Shown piece by piece: positions 5,823 to 13,561 of a stretch of DNA of 30,886 nucleotides; position 1 is the first letter of the stretch; every line of letters begins with the position of its first letter. This stretch comes from CAYXDO01 sp964463485 (GTDB lineage Bacteria; Myxococcota; Kuafuiibacteriia; Kuafuiibacteriales; Kuafuiibacteriaceae). The translations under genes and the position numbers were made by a program. The stretch lies in the NCBI GenBank assembly GCA_964463485.1, contig CAYXDO010000140.1, positions 1-30,886 of the forward strand, written 5' to 3'. The notes beneath the pieces were generated by a model that searched no databases, was not told the DNA's origin, and saw only the letters and a list, made by a program, of their open reading frames with translations.

Positions 5823-7343
5823 TCACGCTCTTCCGGCGACCGGGATCAAACGGATTTCGCTGAAATTCATGACGGCGTGACCTGGCTTGGCGAGGACCTT
5901 GAGCGAAAGATCGTCTCCCGGTCGCGTGGTGATCGTGCCGAGCGCGCGCCAAGGCGTCAGCGTGTACCACCCCCCCGAATCTCGAGCTTGGCCCTCGACG
6001 TAGTCCCCGGATTCGCTCCCGAATCGAAACCGGCTGCCCTGCGAAGAATCGGGGCACGCGTACCGAATCTCCACCAAGAACTCACCGTCGGCGTCGACCG
6101 ACCAACTGAGCCAGTCCTCCCTGTTCGTCCAGTATCCGACCAACGGATGAGGCTCATCGGGCATGAAGCGGATCGTCTCACCATGGAGCGTCGCCTCACC
6201 AGCCTTCAGCCGTGTACCGAGCTCCTCCGCGGCATGAGCGCTCGGCGTCTCGAAGGCCTCGTTCCACTCGCGAACCCAGCCATAAGCGTGAGGATTGACC
6301 GGGATCCTCGTTCGATTCCAACTGAAGGCTCCGTCCTCGTCGGCGAGGTATTCGCATCTCTGGTACCGGACGTCCGCCGGCGAAAACTCGTTATAGCAGT
6401 AGAGAAACTCGGCTGGCTTTCCCAAGAAACCCCGTTCGCGATGAATCAGCGCGCTGAAAGTGCTGAAGATCGTTCCGGCGAAGACCTCGGCTCGGGCCGC
6501 CACGAGCTGGCTCAGCAGCGCGATCACCAGCTCGTCGCTCTGAGGGAGCTCTGACAGCTCTCGGCGCCATTCGCTTTGCAGGGCTTGATCGAGAAACAGG
6601 ACCTGTCGAAAGTGTTTTCGAATCGACCCGAAGATCTCGTCGTTCGGTGACCCATCCGTACACACGACGAGCGGGAGCTCCGGGCCCATCCGAGTGGACA
6701 GGTTGGTCGCGATCTCGCGGCCGCTCACGCTTCGCGCCCGCGGAGTGAAAGGCGCGCTCACGAAATCGCCTCTTCGAAGATGAATGGCATTGAACGGCCC
6801 GATGGAGCGCACGATTCTCTTGGTGAGTTGCAGGAAAGCAGCCTTCGGTCTGAGGCTCTTCATGACCTTCAAGAGCCCTCGATGCTCCGGCTCCGGCAGG
6901 TGGAAGAAGTAGGAATAGAAGCCCAGGGTTTGACTCTTGATGTGGAGGTCGGGAGCTTCATCTTCGCGAGGCCCGAAGGAATAGACGAACTGCCTCCCGT
7001 TCCGAAATTGCTGGAAGCGATCTTGGTCTTCCCGGAGCGCTTCGGACGTGTAAAACATGGACTCGCAGATCCCGGCCCAGGAACACTCGAGGGCCTGCGC
7101 AAAGGGATTCCTTCTTTCCTCCCAATACTCGTCGGTGTTCGAGACGGGAATGTCGAAGAGCTCCGGGACGATCGAAAGCGGACGGCGGGGGTCTCGCAGC
7201 GATCTCACCCTCCGCGGAATCCGGAAGGAATACGGAACGAGCGTTCGTCCGGTCAAATGAGCTAGGCCCACCGCAATGTCGAGCGACATTCGGTTGTTCG
7301 AGAAGCCCGAGTAGTAGCCCGGAAAGATCAGCCTGCGACTCAC
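5823..7343 (-). CDS. O-fucosyltransferase-like glycosyltransferase with C-terminal carbohydrate-binding-like domain
   Basis: A 506-aa protein. Residues 1-330 have the GT-B O-fucosyltransferase pattern: an N-terminal FSNNRMSLDIAVGLAHLTGR (14-33) and the GDP-sugar/acceptor motif AIHLRRGDF (186-194), followed by CTDGSPNDE (228-236) and FAGTIFSTFSALIHRERG (288-305). Residues from about 395 look like a beta-sandwich carbohydrate-binding module (GYWTNREDWLSWSVD, RYACP, FSEIRLIPV), of the kind found after fucosidases and sulfatases. The start is GTG at 7343, overlapping the upstream stop by four bases (GTGA) and preceded by AAGGA seven bases away; this fits translational coupling. A protein O-fucosyltransferase fold next to an oxygenase and a Thr/Ser-rich exported tail suggests a protein acceptor, but the donor sugar is inferred only. 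Confidence 0.78.
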   Translation of the reverse strand: MSRRLIFPGYYSGFSNNRMSLDIAVGLAHLTGRTLVPYSFRIPRRVRSLRDPRRPLSIVPELFDIPVSNTDEYWEERRNPFAQALECSWAGICESMFYTSEALREDQDRFQQFRNGRQFVYSFGPREDEAPDLHIKSQTLGFYSYFFHLPEPEHRGLLKVMKSLRPKAAFLQLTKRIVRSIGPFNAIHLRRGDFVSAPFTPRARSVSGREIATNLSTRMGPELPLVVCTDGSPNDEIFGSIRKHFRQVLFLDQALQSEWRRELSELPQSDELVIALLSQLVAARAEVFAGTIFSTFSALIHRERGFLGKPAEFLYCYNEFSPADVRYQRCEYLADEDGAFSWNRTRIPVNPHAYGWVREWNEAFETPSAHAAEELGTRLKAGEATLHGETIRFMPDEPHPLVGYWTNREDWLSWSVDADGEFLVEIRYACPDSSQGSRFRFGSESGDYVEGQARDSGGWYTLTPWRALGTITTRPGDDLSLKVLAKPGHAVMNFSEIRLIPVAGRA

Positions 7344-9844
7344 GAGAGCATCCTTCGGTAGGACGACATCAACATCGACGCGTAGGGCGGAGAGGACTGA
7401 GGGACATGAGCTTCGAGCCGCTCCCGAGTGACTTCGCTCCAATCATCGACCAACAGGATGGGTAGGTCGAGCGTCGCCCAGTGCTCGGTGTGTTTGGACC
7501 GTTCGACGATGGGAGTGACGCCTAGGTAAAGACACTCCCACAGTCGGTGAGTATCGATTCCATTTCCGCGTGGGCACAACGCGAACCGATGCCTCGAGAG
7601 GACCTCGAGATAGGTCTCGAAGGGCAGGGGTGGGTTCGGACGAGGCGGGCTTCCTGCGAAGGCCTCCCGGACGATCCGCGAGACCTGCGGCCGGCTCTCA
7701 TGGGTCTCGAGACTGAAGTCGAGATGCAGCAGCTCGGTCTTCCTTCGTTTGGCGAGCTTCGAGATCGCCTCGAACGCCAGGTCGAGGTCGCCATGCGGCC
7801 ACTCGGAGTTGGCAAACCCAATCGGAGCTTGAACGAGCTTCGGATGGGAAATCAGCGCGTTTTGCGCCAACCAGAGCTCGAGCTTGGGGTCCATCAGGAT
7901 CCCACCAAAACGAGCGCCCACCTCGAGATCTCCGTTGTGGCTGATGAGCGAATATCGAGAGCCCGACAGCTTCGGCCAGATCTCCGAGAAGAACGAATCG
8001 AGCCGATCCGATTCGACATAGATGGATCGTGCCCGGTCGAGCCGATCGAAGGAAGTCTCCTCGTCATAATGGGCCTCGGCCAGCGCCTGGAGCCGTTCTC
8101 CGGTCACCAGCTCGGACTTGTCCAACCACACCCTGGAGCTGAAGCGATGGAGGTTCTTCGCATGGACATGAAGGGTGTTGATCTGAGTCCATTGGTCTTG
8201 CGGCCGGGACTTGGGGCGGCACACCGGCACCCGGTTGCCCGCGACGAAGGTCCACTGAAAGTCTAAGTCCGCGCATGAGTATTCCGCTGTCTCGTTGATG
8301 AATCCGGTCGTGTCCAGCTCCGTAGTATTTCGGGGATCGATGCCACCCAAAAACTGGCCGATCGCGGCGGCGTCGAAGACCGACTGAAACAGCTCGTACC
8401 CAAGGCTTCGTTGGCCAAGCTCGGGTGGGACGAGCGGGAGCAGACCGACTCGGTCTGGATGTTCGTTGGAAAATCGCCCGAGCGTCCTCATGTCGTTGGC
8501 CGCCAGGTTCGCGACGGACGAAATGAGCTGATTCAGCTCCTTCAAGACGGCGCGACGACCTATGTACACTAGGCTCGGAATGACTCGATCGGGAGAGTCC
8601 TTGGGTACGACCATCTCACCTGCCTGACGGAACGAGTCGCGCTGGCGAGTCAGGCTGCAATAGAGCATCACGTCGCTCTCGGCGTGGAAGAGCTCCTCGA
8701 GCCCCAACGAGATCATCAACTCCTCGAGCACGAAGAATCGCTCGGAGCTATAGCGCCAGAACCCCGACCGAAACTCCTGCTCGAAGCCTTGGGTCTCCTG
8801 AAACAACCGATGCTCGGCGGTCACCTTCAGGGTCGAGGTCCCGACGACAGTGACGCCGTCGTGGTCAATCGACTCGAGCAAAGCGGTGAGAATGGGCACG
8901 TTGCCGTCCTCGACGACCACGAAAATCGGCGATCTCGGGTTGTGGATCCGCGCCTGATCGATCGCATCCAGCAGGTGCGGAGGCGGAGCGCTCGGCCCAA
9001 GATGAACGAAGCAAATCGCCGCTCCGTCCTCTGGGGACTCCTTCGTTTCGAGCTTCCTGCAAACGGTCGCCTCGAGCTCTTCGACAAAGTCCTCGGGTCC
9101 CGAATCCAAGGCTCGATCGAGCACGTCCAGAGTCCAAGACGCCAGATAGGACGCATTGGGTCGAGGTCCCTCGAGCCCAACCGCGGATTTGGCGAGCTTG
9201 GCGGCGAGGCTCAGCACACGCTCCGGAGCGAGCCTTCCGACCATGGCCGAGTCAATGACGGGTAGGACGGCGAAAGCTCCGCGTTTGATCGCCGGCTTCC
9301 AGCGGGCGCCCGCCACGAACCGCGTGGCCAGGATCAACGAAATCGGGATCGGCGGACCCACGACGCGAGGAACATCGATCCATCTCCGATTCCCAAAGGG
9401 GCTCCGAACGCACAGTCTTCGAGCGAAGGACCGGGCCAAGCCATCTCGGCCAAAGACGGCAAACTCATCCGAATAGTAACTCGCGCCCGCGCGGATGAAG
9501 GCCTCGACGAGCACCGACTTTCCGGCCCAACTGCGTCCCGGTATGAGTATTCCATGGCCTCGGAACGCCACCAGCCCCGCGTGGAGAAACACGAACTCGG
9601 CCGAGCGGCTCGCAAGTGACTTTCCCAGCTCCCGCTCGAGGTGGCGGAGCCAGTCATCGCCCGGAACGACGTCGATCGTGTGGGCCGAGACCGGACGCGA
9701 AGGCGCCGAGATGGACGCGAGCTCCGGCGGCAGCGCGAGCACGAGCTCAGCGAGGCTTTCTCGATCCGGGAGGTTTACGGAGAGCTCGACGCCGTAGGCG
9801 CTGAGGTGAACGGTGGGACCAGCTTTCACGGCCGCAGCATACAA
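7340..9844 (-). CDS. HprK-like kinase fused to GT-A-like and exostosin-like domains
   Basis: An 834-aa three-part fusion. Residues 1-250 are HPr-kinase-like: the Walker A loop GRSWAGKS (103-110) in GHGILIPGRSWAGKSVLVEA, followed by SYYSDEFAVFG. Residues about 275-560 resemble a nucleotide-sugar transferase: AICFVHLGPSAPPPHLLDAI, FVVVEDG, and an acidic ESDVMLY (389-395). Residues about 600-834 resemble the exostosin/GT47 C-terminal half, with FALCPRGNGIDTHRLWE (754-770) and LYLGVTPIV. The start is uncertain: TTG at 9844 has GGGAGAG five bases upstream, while GTG at 9829 lacks one. Longer frames run into the divergent gene. It heads the minus-strand operon with the fucosyltransferase-like and methyltransferase genes. 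HprK-like enzymes in lasso-peptide clusters phosphorylate a Ser at the peptide C-terminus; here kinase and sugar transfer would sit in one polypeptide. Confidence 0.78.
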   Translation of the reverse strand: MYAAAVKAGPTVHLSAYGVELSVNLPDRESLAELVLALPPELASISAPSRPVSAHTIDVVPGDDWLRHLERELGKSLASRSAEFVFLHAGLVAFRGHGILIPGRSWAGKSVLVEAFIRAGASYYSDEFAVFGRDGLARSFARRLCVRSPFGNRRWIDVPRVVGPPIPISLILATRFVAGARWKPAIKRGAFAVLPVIDSAMVGRLAPERVLSLAAKLAKSAVGLEGPRPNASYLASWTLDVLDRALDSGPEDFVEELEATVCRKLETKESPEDGAAICFVHLGPSAPPPHLLDAIDQARIHNPRSPIFVVVEDGNVPILTALLESIDHDGVTVVGTSTLKVTAEHRLFQETQGFEQEFRSGFWRYSSERFFVLEELMISLGLEELFHAESDVMLYCSLTRQRDSFRQAGEMVVPKDSPDRVIPSLVYIGRRAVLKELNQLISSVANLAANDMRTLGRFSNEHPDRVGLLPLVPPELGQRSLGYELFQSVFDAAAIGQFLGGIDPRNTTELDTTGFINETAEYSCADLDFQWTFVAGNRVPVCRPKSRPQDQWTQINTLHVHAKNLHRFSSRVWLDKSELVTGERLQALAEAHYDEETSFDRLDRARSIYVESDRLDSFFSEIWPKLSGSRYSLISHNGDLEVGARFGGILMDPKLELWLAQNALISHPKLVQAPIGFANSEWPHGDLDLAFEAISKLAKRRKTELLHLDFSLETHESRPQVSRIVREAFAGSPPRPNPPLPFETYLEVLSRHRFALCPRGNGIDTHRLWECLYLGVTPIVERSKHTEHWATLDLPILLVDDWSEVTRERLEAHVPQSSPPYASMLMSSYRRMLS

Positions 9845-9914
9845 CGAATCTCTCCCAGGGCGAGAACGACACGAGCACCTTGATTTCGCTCCCTCACTGA
9901 GGCTAGCTCGCTGG
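9845..9914. promoter_or_regulatory. Divergent intergenic region between HprK-GT and DUF6492 genes
   Basis: Only about 70 bases separate the two divergent starts, so promoters in both directions must lie here or overlap the coding ends. On the plus strand TTGATT at 9880-9885 is a fair -35 box, but the -10 region 17-18 bases on is poor. The minus-strand GGGAGAG at 9850-9856 is the ribosome site used to choose the TTG start at 9844. Confidence 0.3.
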
Positions 9915-10721
9915 GTGACTGACTCTACGACGGTGGGTGACGCGCTCGAGGTCGTCATTCCCTGCGTCATCACGCATCTGAATCTGCTACCGTACACGCT
10001 CGACGGGCTCGAGAAATATACTCGGGCGAAGCGCATCTTCGTGGTCGCCCGGGCCGAGTATCGTTCCGCGTTCGAGTCGAAGCTCGGAGGTCGCGTCGAG
10101 CTCCTCGACGCAGACGAGCTTACGCCGGGCATGACCCTGGCGGGCCTCCAGAATCTCAGAGGCTTTCCGTACTTTCCGGCCCGGGCTGGGTGGTACCTGC
10201 AGCAAATCAACAAGTTGGCTTTTGGGCTACTCCCGTCGACCGATTCTCATTTCTTGATCTGGGACGCCGACACGGTCCCACTCCGGCCGCTGTCGTTCTT
10301 CGACGAGCTGGGGCGCGTCTGGTTCACGATGTCGAAGGAGTTTCATCTCGACTACTTCGAGAACTACACTCGGCTCCTCGGGCACGGCGCCGATCGCGAG
10401 TTTTCGTTCATCTCCGAGCACATGGTGGTGGATCGAAGAATCCTCAAGGAGATGTTCGAGACCATCGAGCGGCGATTTCCGGGCGAGGAGAGTTGGGCGT
10501 GGAAAATCATGCGAAACCTGCGTGGCAACCACATCAGTCTCTTCAGCGAGTACGAGACCTACGGTCACTATGTGAAGGCAAAGCATCGCCAGACCGCCGC
10601 CTATCGTTTTCTGCCCTGGCATCGCGAAGTGCATGAGTATGCCGACTTCGAACCCAGCCCCGAGAAGTTGGCTCGCCTGGCCGAGACCTACTCTTACGCG
10701 ACGTTCGAGATCTACGCCTGA
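9915..10721 (+). CDS. DUF6492-type glycosyltransferase (GT-A fold, DxD motif)
   Basis: A 268-aa protein that matches the DUF6492 pattern: an N-terminal LEVVIPCVITHLNLL, then AGWYLQQINKLAF (91-103) and the nucleotide-sugar/metal motif LIWDADTVPLRPLSFFD (114-130, DxD = D117-A-D119). A His/aromatic-rich C-terminal half follows (HMVVDRRILKEMF, SEYETYGHYV). The start is GTG at 9915; a GTG at 9933 is also possible, and longer starts overlap the divergent operon. Its stop overlaps the 3' end of the convergent HprK-oxygenase gene by 10 bases. Single-gene GT-A enzymes of this group are usually in polysaccharide or glycopeptide loci; here the neighbours suggest sugar addition to the modified tail, or extension of a first sugar. 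Confidence 0.8.
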   Translation: MTDSTTVGDALEVVIPCVITHLNLLPYTLDGLEKYTRAKRIFVVARAEYRSAFESKLGGRVELLDADELTPGMTLAGLQNLRGFPYFPARAGWYLQQINKLAFGLLPSTDSHFLIWDADTVPLRPLSFFDELGRVWFTMSKEFHLDYFENYTRLLGHGADREFSFISEHMVVDRRILKEMFETIERRFPGEESWAWKIMRNLRGNHISLFSEYETYGHYVKAKHRQTAAYRFLPWHREVHEYADFEPSPEKLARLAETYSYATFEIYA

Positions 10722-12277
10722 GCGACGACTTCGGTTCTCTTCGTACGCTGGGCTGCGAACGGGTCGTCCCCGGAATGAAACCAGATGTTGAGCGCAAACC
10801 GCGAATGTTCGAACTCGGAGCTCGTGTTCAGAACCGGCCAGACGGCATGATAGGTTGTGCTCGCAAAAAAAATGACGCTGTTGTTGATCGGAACGAGCGG
10901 AGTGAACGAAGCCGCGCGCTCCGCGCTGCCAACCTTCATCCCGTAGAGCTGCAAATCACCACCCTGAAAGCTCCTTGGAGCCTGGTGGAAGTGGAAGACG
11001 CAGGTCAGCACTCTCGACTGGCTCGGTCCGCTGTCACCTTGATCGGTGTGAGGCGCAAAGTGACCGCCGCTCTGGTGGGCAGTGAGCTGCCTCTCGATGC
11101 TCTTCGTCGAGAACCATGGAAGCCCAAGCTCTCTGCGCACGTGAGGCAGCAAGGCGCGGAGCCGAGCCTCGAAGAGGGGCCAGATCGGTTCGAGCTCATA
11201 GATCGTCGTAGAGATCCGAGCCTTCGGATCGACCTTTCCGCCGCCGTCCTCACCGATGATCTCCGATGGGTTGAACTTGTCCTTTTGACTCAAAGTGAAG
11301 TCCAGGACCTTTTGGTAGGCGAGCGGCTCGAGAAAATTTTCGAATCGAACGAACTTCGGCGCGACCGATGGTTCGGGTCTCCTCACGTGCGTGAAGGTGT
11401 GGGCCCGGTCGTGGGAGATCTTCTCGATGAACCGCTGGAGCGGCAACGACTTTGCGCCGAGCTCCCGCGCGACGATGGAGTCGGCGATCAGCTTCTGTAC
11501 GCCCACCGCGGGCAACGAGGCCTCGGCTCGCGGCCCCTCCAGCGTCACGGACGTTCGCGCGACCTCTCTGGCGACTCGGAGAGTCCGCAGTTTGTCCGAA
11601 CGCGCCATGACCGCGTTGTCGATCAGCGGCAGGACCCCTCTCGAGCCCGACACGACGCGAGGATGCCACGTCGTCTTGTCTTGGTAGGCCGTCGAGAGGA
11701 TGAGGGAGACGGGCAAAGCGGGCCTCGAGACTCTCGGTTTCTCATCGAGATCGACTCGAGACTCCACGTCACCGGTCCGGGTGAATGGAGCTCTAGGATA
11801 GGGGTGGACGAGGCCCTTCGAATCCAGCACCGCATATTCGTCCGAATAGTATCGAGCGCCTCGCCGGACGAGCTCCAGGACAAGCTGCGATTTCCCGGTG
11901 CGGCTGCGCCCAGGGATCAAGATGATTTGCCCATGCCACGCCACGACGCCCGAGTGGACGAATAACCAATTTGGCTCGCAGCGGGTTGCGACGGCGTGAT
12001 CGATACAGTTTCGAAGGTGAAATTCCAGGTCGCGAGCCAAGCCTCGCATGATCTCTTTGCCGTTTCTCGTGAGTCGATACTCGGGCTCCGAGGATCCTTC
12101 GACCGCCGCGGCTACGAGCGCGACGACCGGCTCCGCGAGCTCCGCGGAAGAGATGTGAGCGAGCGAATCGGGATATGTCGCCCGTACCGAATCTGGGAGG
12201 CCGAGGTCCGTTTGATCAACGAGACGAATCGTGACGCCAAAAATCACGAGGTCGAGTGCGGCCGAGGCGGCTTGCAT
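10712..12277 (-). CDS. HprK-like kinase fused to a prolyl-4-hydroxylase-type 2OG oxygenase
   Basis: A 521-aa bifunctional protein. Residues 1-280 are HPr-kinase-like: FVHSGVVAWHGQIILIPG, Walker A GRSRTGKS (123-130), then RYYSDEYAVLD (142-152). Residues about 305-505 are an Fe(II)/2OG oxygenase of the prolyl-4-hydroxylase type: H410-T-D412 in GGHFAPHTDQG, FQGGDLQLYG, distal His477 in STTYHAVWPV, and the 2OG-binding Arg493 in HSRFALNIWF. All three iron ligands and the Arg are present, so the oxygenase should be active. The start is the ATG at 12277 with GGAGG ten bases upstream. It is divergent from the nucleotidyltransferase gene and overlaps the DUF6492 gene tail to tail by 10 bases. I know no described protein with this fusion; phosphorylation plus hydroxylation of one peptide tail is the simplest reading. 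Confidence 0.85.
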   Translation of the reverse strand: MQAASAALDLVIFGVTIRLVDQTDLGLPDSVRATYPDSLAHISSAELAEPVVALVAAAVEGSSEPEYRLTRNGKEIMRGLARDLEFHLRNCIDHAVATRCEPNWLFVHSGVVAWHGQIILIPGRSRTGKSQLVLELVRRGARYYSDEYAVLDSKGLVHPYPRAPFTRTGDVESRVDLDEKPRVSRPALPVSLILSTAYQDKTTWHPRVVSGSRGVLPLIDNAVMARSDKLRTLRVAREVARTSVTLEGPRAEASLPAVGVQKLIADSIVARELGAKSLPLQRFIEKISHDRAHTFTHVRRPEPSVAPKFVRFENFLEPLAYQKVLDFTLSQKDKFNPSEIIGEDGGGKVDPKARISTTIYELEPIWPLFEARLRALLPHVRRELGLPWFSTKSIERQLTAHQSGGHFAPHTDQGDSGPSQSRVLTCVFHFHQAPRSFQGGDLQLYGMKVGSAERAASFTPLVPINNSVIFFASTTYHAVWPVLNTSSEFEHSRFALNIWFHSGDDPFAAQRTKRTEVVAQA

Positions 12278-12321
12278 AGAACGGTGTCCTCCAGCCGAAG
12301 GCGTTCGTCAACCGCATGCCC

Positions 12322-12344
12322 CGTGGCGGTTTCGCGAAGCCACG
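12322..12344. repeat. Inverted repeat in the HprK-oxygenase / nucleotidyltransferase divergent region
   Basis: CGTGGC (12322-12327) and GCCACG (12339-12344) form a 6-bp stem around an 11-base loop that itself contains the palindrome TTCGCGAA. It is a possible regulator site or hairpin, not matched to a known operator. Confidence 0.3.
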
Positions 12345-12363
12345 ACGTCACCGCGGCGCGGCT

Positions 12364-12383
12364 TGATCTACCTACGCAGATCA
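12364..12383. promoter_or_regulatory. Inverted repeat upstream of the nucleotidyltransferase gene
   Basis: TGATCT (12364-12369) and AGATCA (12378-12383) are perfect inverted half-sites 8 bases apart, ending 15 bases before the GTG at 12399. The placement in a divergent intergenic region and the dyad symmetry fit a repressor or activator site, but no regulator gene is in the cluster. Confidence 0.35.
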
Positions 12384-12398
12384 TGGTGAAGCAGGGGC

Positions 12399-13490
12399 GT
12401 GCGCGTTCCGAGTCTGGAGGAGGCTCTCTTGCTGCGCGTCGCGTTCTCAGACGACAGTGACTCCCGGAGGGCCTTCGAGGAATGGAGCTCGACGCGGGGT
12501 CCCGGCTCGCTCGGAGGAGCTGCTCGGCCGTTGGCTCCGCTCCTTGGAGCCCGACTGGCGGAGCTCGGCGTCGAAGACGAGTGCGCTCGTCGTTGGAATC
12601 GGCAACGAATGGTGATTTGGGCGGAGAATGCGAGGAGGCTGAAAGTGGCCGCGGAGGTGATCGGCGCGCTCTCCGCGCGATCGATCGCTACGCTCGCGCT
12701 GAAGGGCGTGGCGCTCGCGGCGGCCCACTATCCTCACCCCGGTCTTCGATCCATGAACGACATCGACATTCTCGTGAAGACGCAGGCCCGTGCTCGAGCC
12801 TTTGCGGTTTTGGAGGAGCTGGGTTTCGGGCCGAGTGGTCCCGTACTCGGCGCGTCCATCGACGTGCTACACGCGCTCGCGTTCGCTCGAAGGGGTGTGG
12901 AGATCGATCTCCACTGGAGGTTGCTACCGGAGTGTCGCGACCTCGAGAGCGGCCCGTTTTGGACGAACCCGGATCCGATCGAAATCGCCGGAGTAAGGAC
13001 GGTCTCGCTGAATCGGGCGGACATGTTGTTCCACGTGTGTGTTCACGGTGTCCGCTGGGATTCGGCGCCGCTTCGCTGGGTCGCGGACGCGAGAGTCTTG
13101 GCCGGCCGACCGGGGCTCGATTGGAATCAATTGGTGCGGCGGGCAATCGACCTCCGCTTGGAGCTCCCCGTTCGTGAAGCGCTCGAACTACTGGGGCGCT
13201 TCGCGTTCGTGGACGTCCCCCACGAAGTCAGGCGATCGCTGAGCGCTCACGCGCCGTCGACCTTCTACAAGATCGAACATCAGATTCGAATCCGCAGACC
13301 GGGACTCGAAGGTATGGTTCCGCGCCACATGTGTCTCCACATGAGGAGATCAGAGAAGGGCCGAGTCAGGACTTTGATAGGGCTGCCAGGCTATCTACAG
13401 CGAGCCTATGGGTACGGCAGCGCCCCAGAAGCCGCGTCTGGATTGACTCGAAAGTTGTGGAGAAGACTCCGTCCGCGAGCGCCTCGGTAG
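12399..13490 (+). CDS. NTP_transf_5 (PF14907-type) nucleotidyltransferase family protein
   Basis: A 363-aa protein of the uncharacterised nucleotidyltransferase family that accompanies PqqD and HprK-like proteins. The signature pieces are LKGVALAAAHYPHPGLRSMN (101-120), the catalytic acidic pair DIDILV (121-126) and a third acidic strand EIDLHWRL (168-175), followed by a helical half with DMLFHVCVHGVRW. Length is normal for the family. The start is GTG at 12399, with a G-rich stretch just upstream. In lasso-peptide and 'HPr-rel-A' loci this protein co-occurs with an HprK-like kinase; the chemistry is undefined and may be nucleotide transfer to a peptide or to a phosphorylated residue. It probably closes the modification cluster, as the next gene is convergent and of another kind. 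Confidence 0.85.
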   Translation: MRVPSLEEALLLRVAFSDDSDSRRAFEEWSSTRGPGSLGGAARPLAPLLGARLAELGVEDECARRWNRQRMVIWAENARRLKVAAEVIGALSARSIATLALKGVALAAAHYPHPGLRSMNDIDILVKTQARARAFAVLEELGFGPSGPVLGASIDVLHALAFARRGVEIDLHWRLLPECRDLESGPFWTNPDPIEIAGVRTVSLNRADMLFHVCVHGVRWDSAPLRWVADARVLAGRPGLDWNQLVRRAIDLRLELPVREALELLGRFAFVDVPHEVRRSLSAHAPSTFYKIEHQIRIRRPGLEGMVPRHMCLHMRRSEKGRVRTLIGLPGYLQRAYGYGSAPEAASGLTRKLWRRLRPRAPR

Positions 13491-13561
13491 GCTTGCGGTT
13501 TCATAAGTGATGTCCTCGTGTTCAGGCTCGAAGGACGTCCACGCGACACTGTCGCCAGCCA

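Noticed and set aside
5794..6057. N-terminal extension of the methyltransferase by 88 residues
   Set aside because: It overlaps the 3' end of the fucosyltransferase-like gene and is Arg-rich. The ATG at 5793 has a ribosome site.
9845..10213. N-terminal extension of the HprK-GT protein by 123 residues
   Set aside because: It would overlap most of the start region of the divergent DUF6492 gene, is Arg/Ser-rich, and the kinase similarity begins only after about 9830.
10775..11965. 396-codon plus-strand open frame
   Set aside because: It lies wholly antisense to the HprK-oxygenase gene, whose Walker A and HxD...H residues prove the coding strand. There is no recognisable motif.
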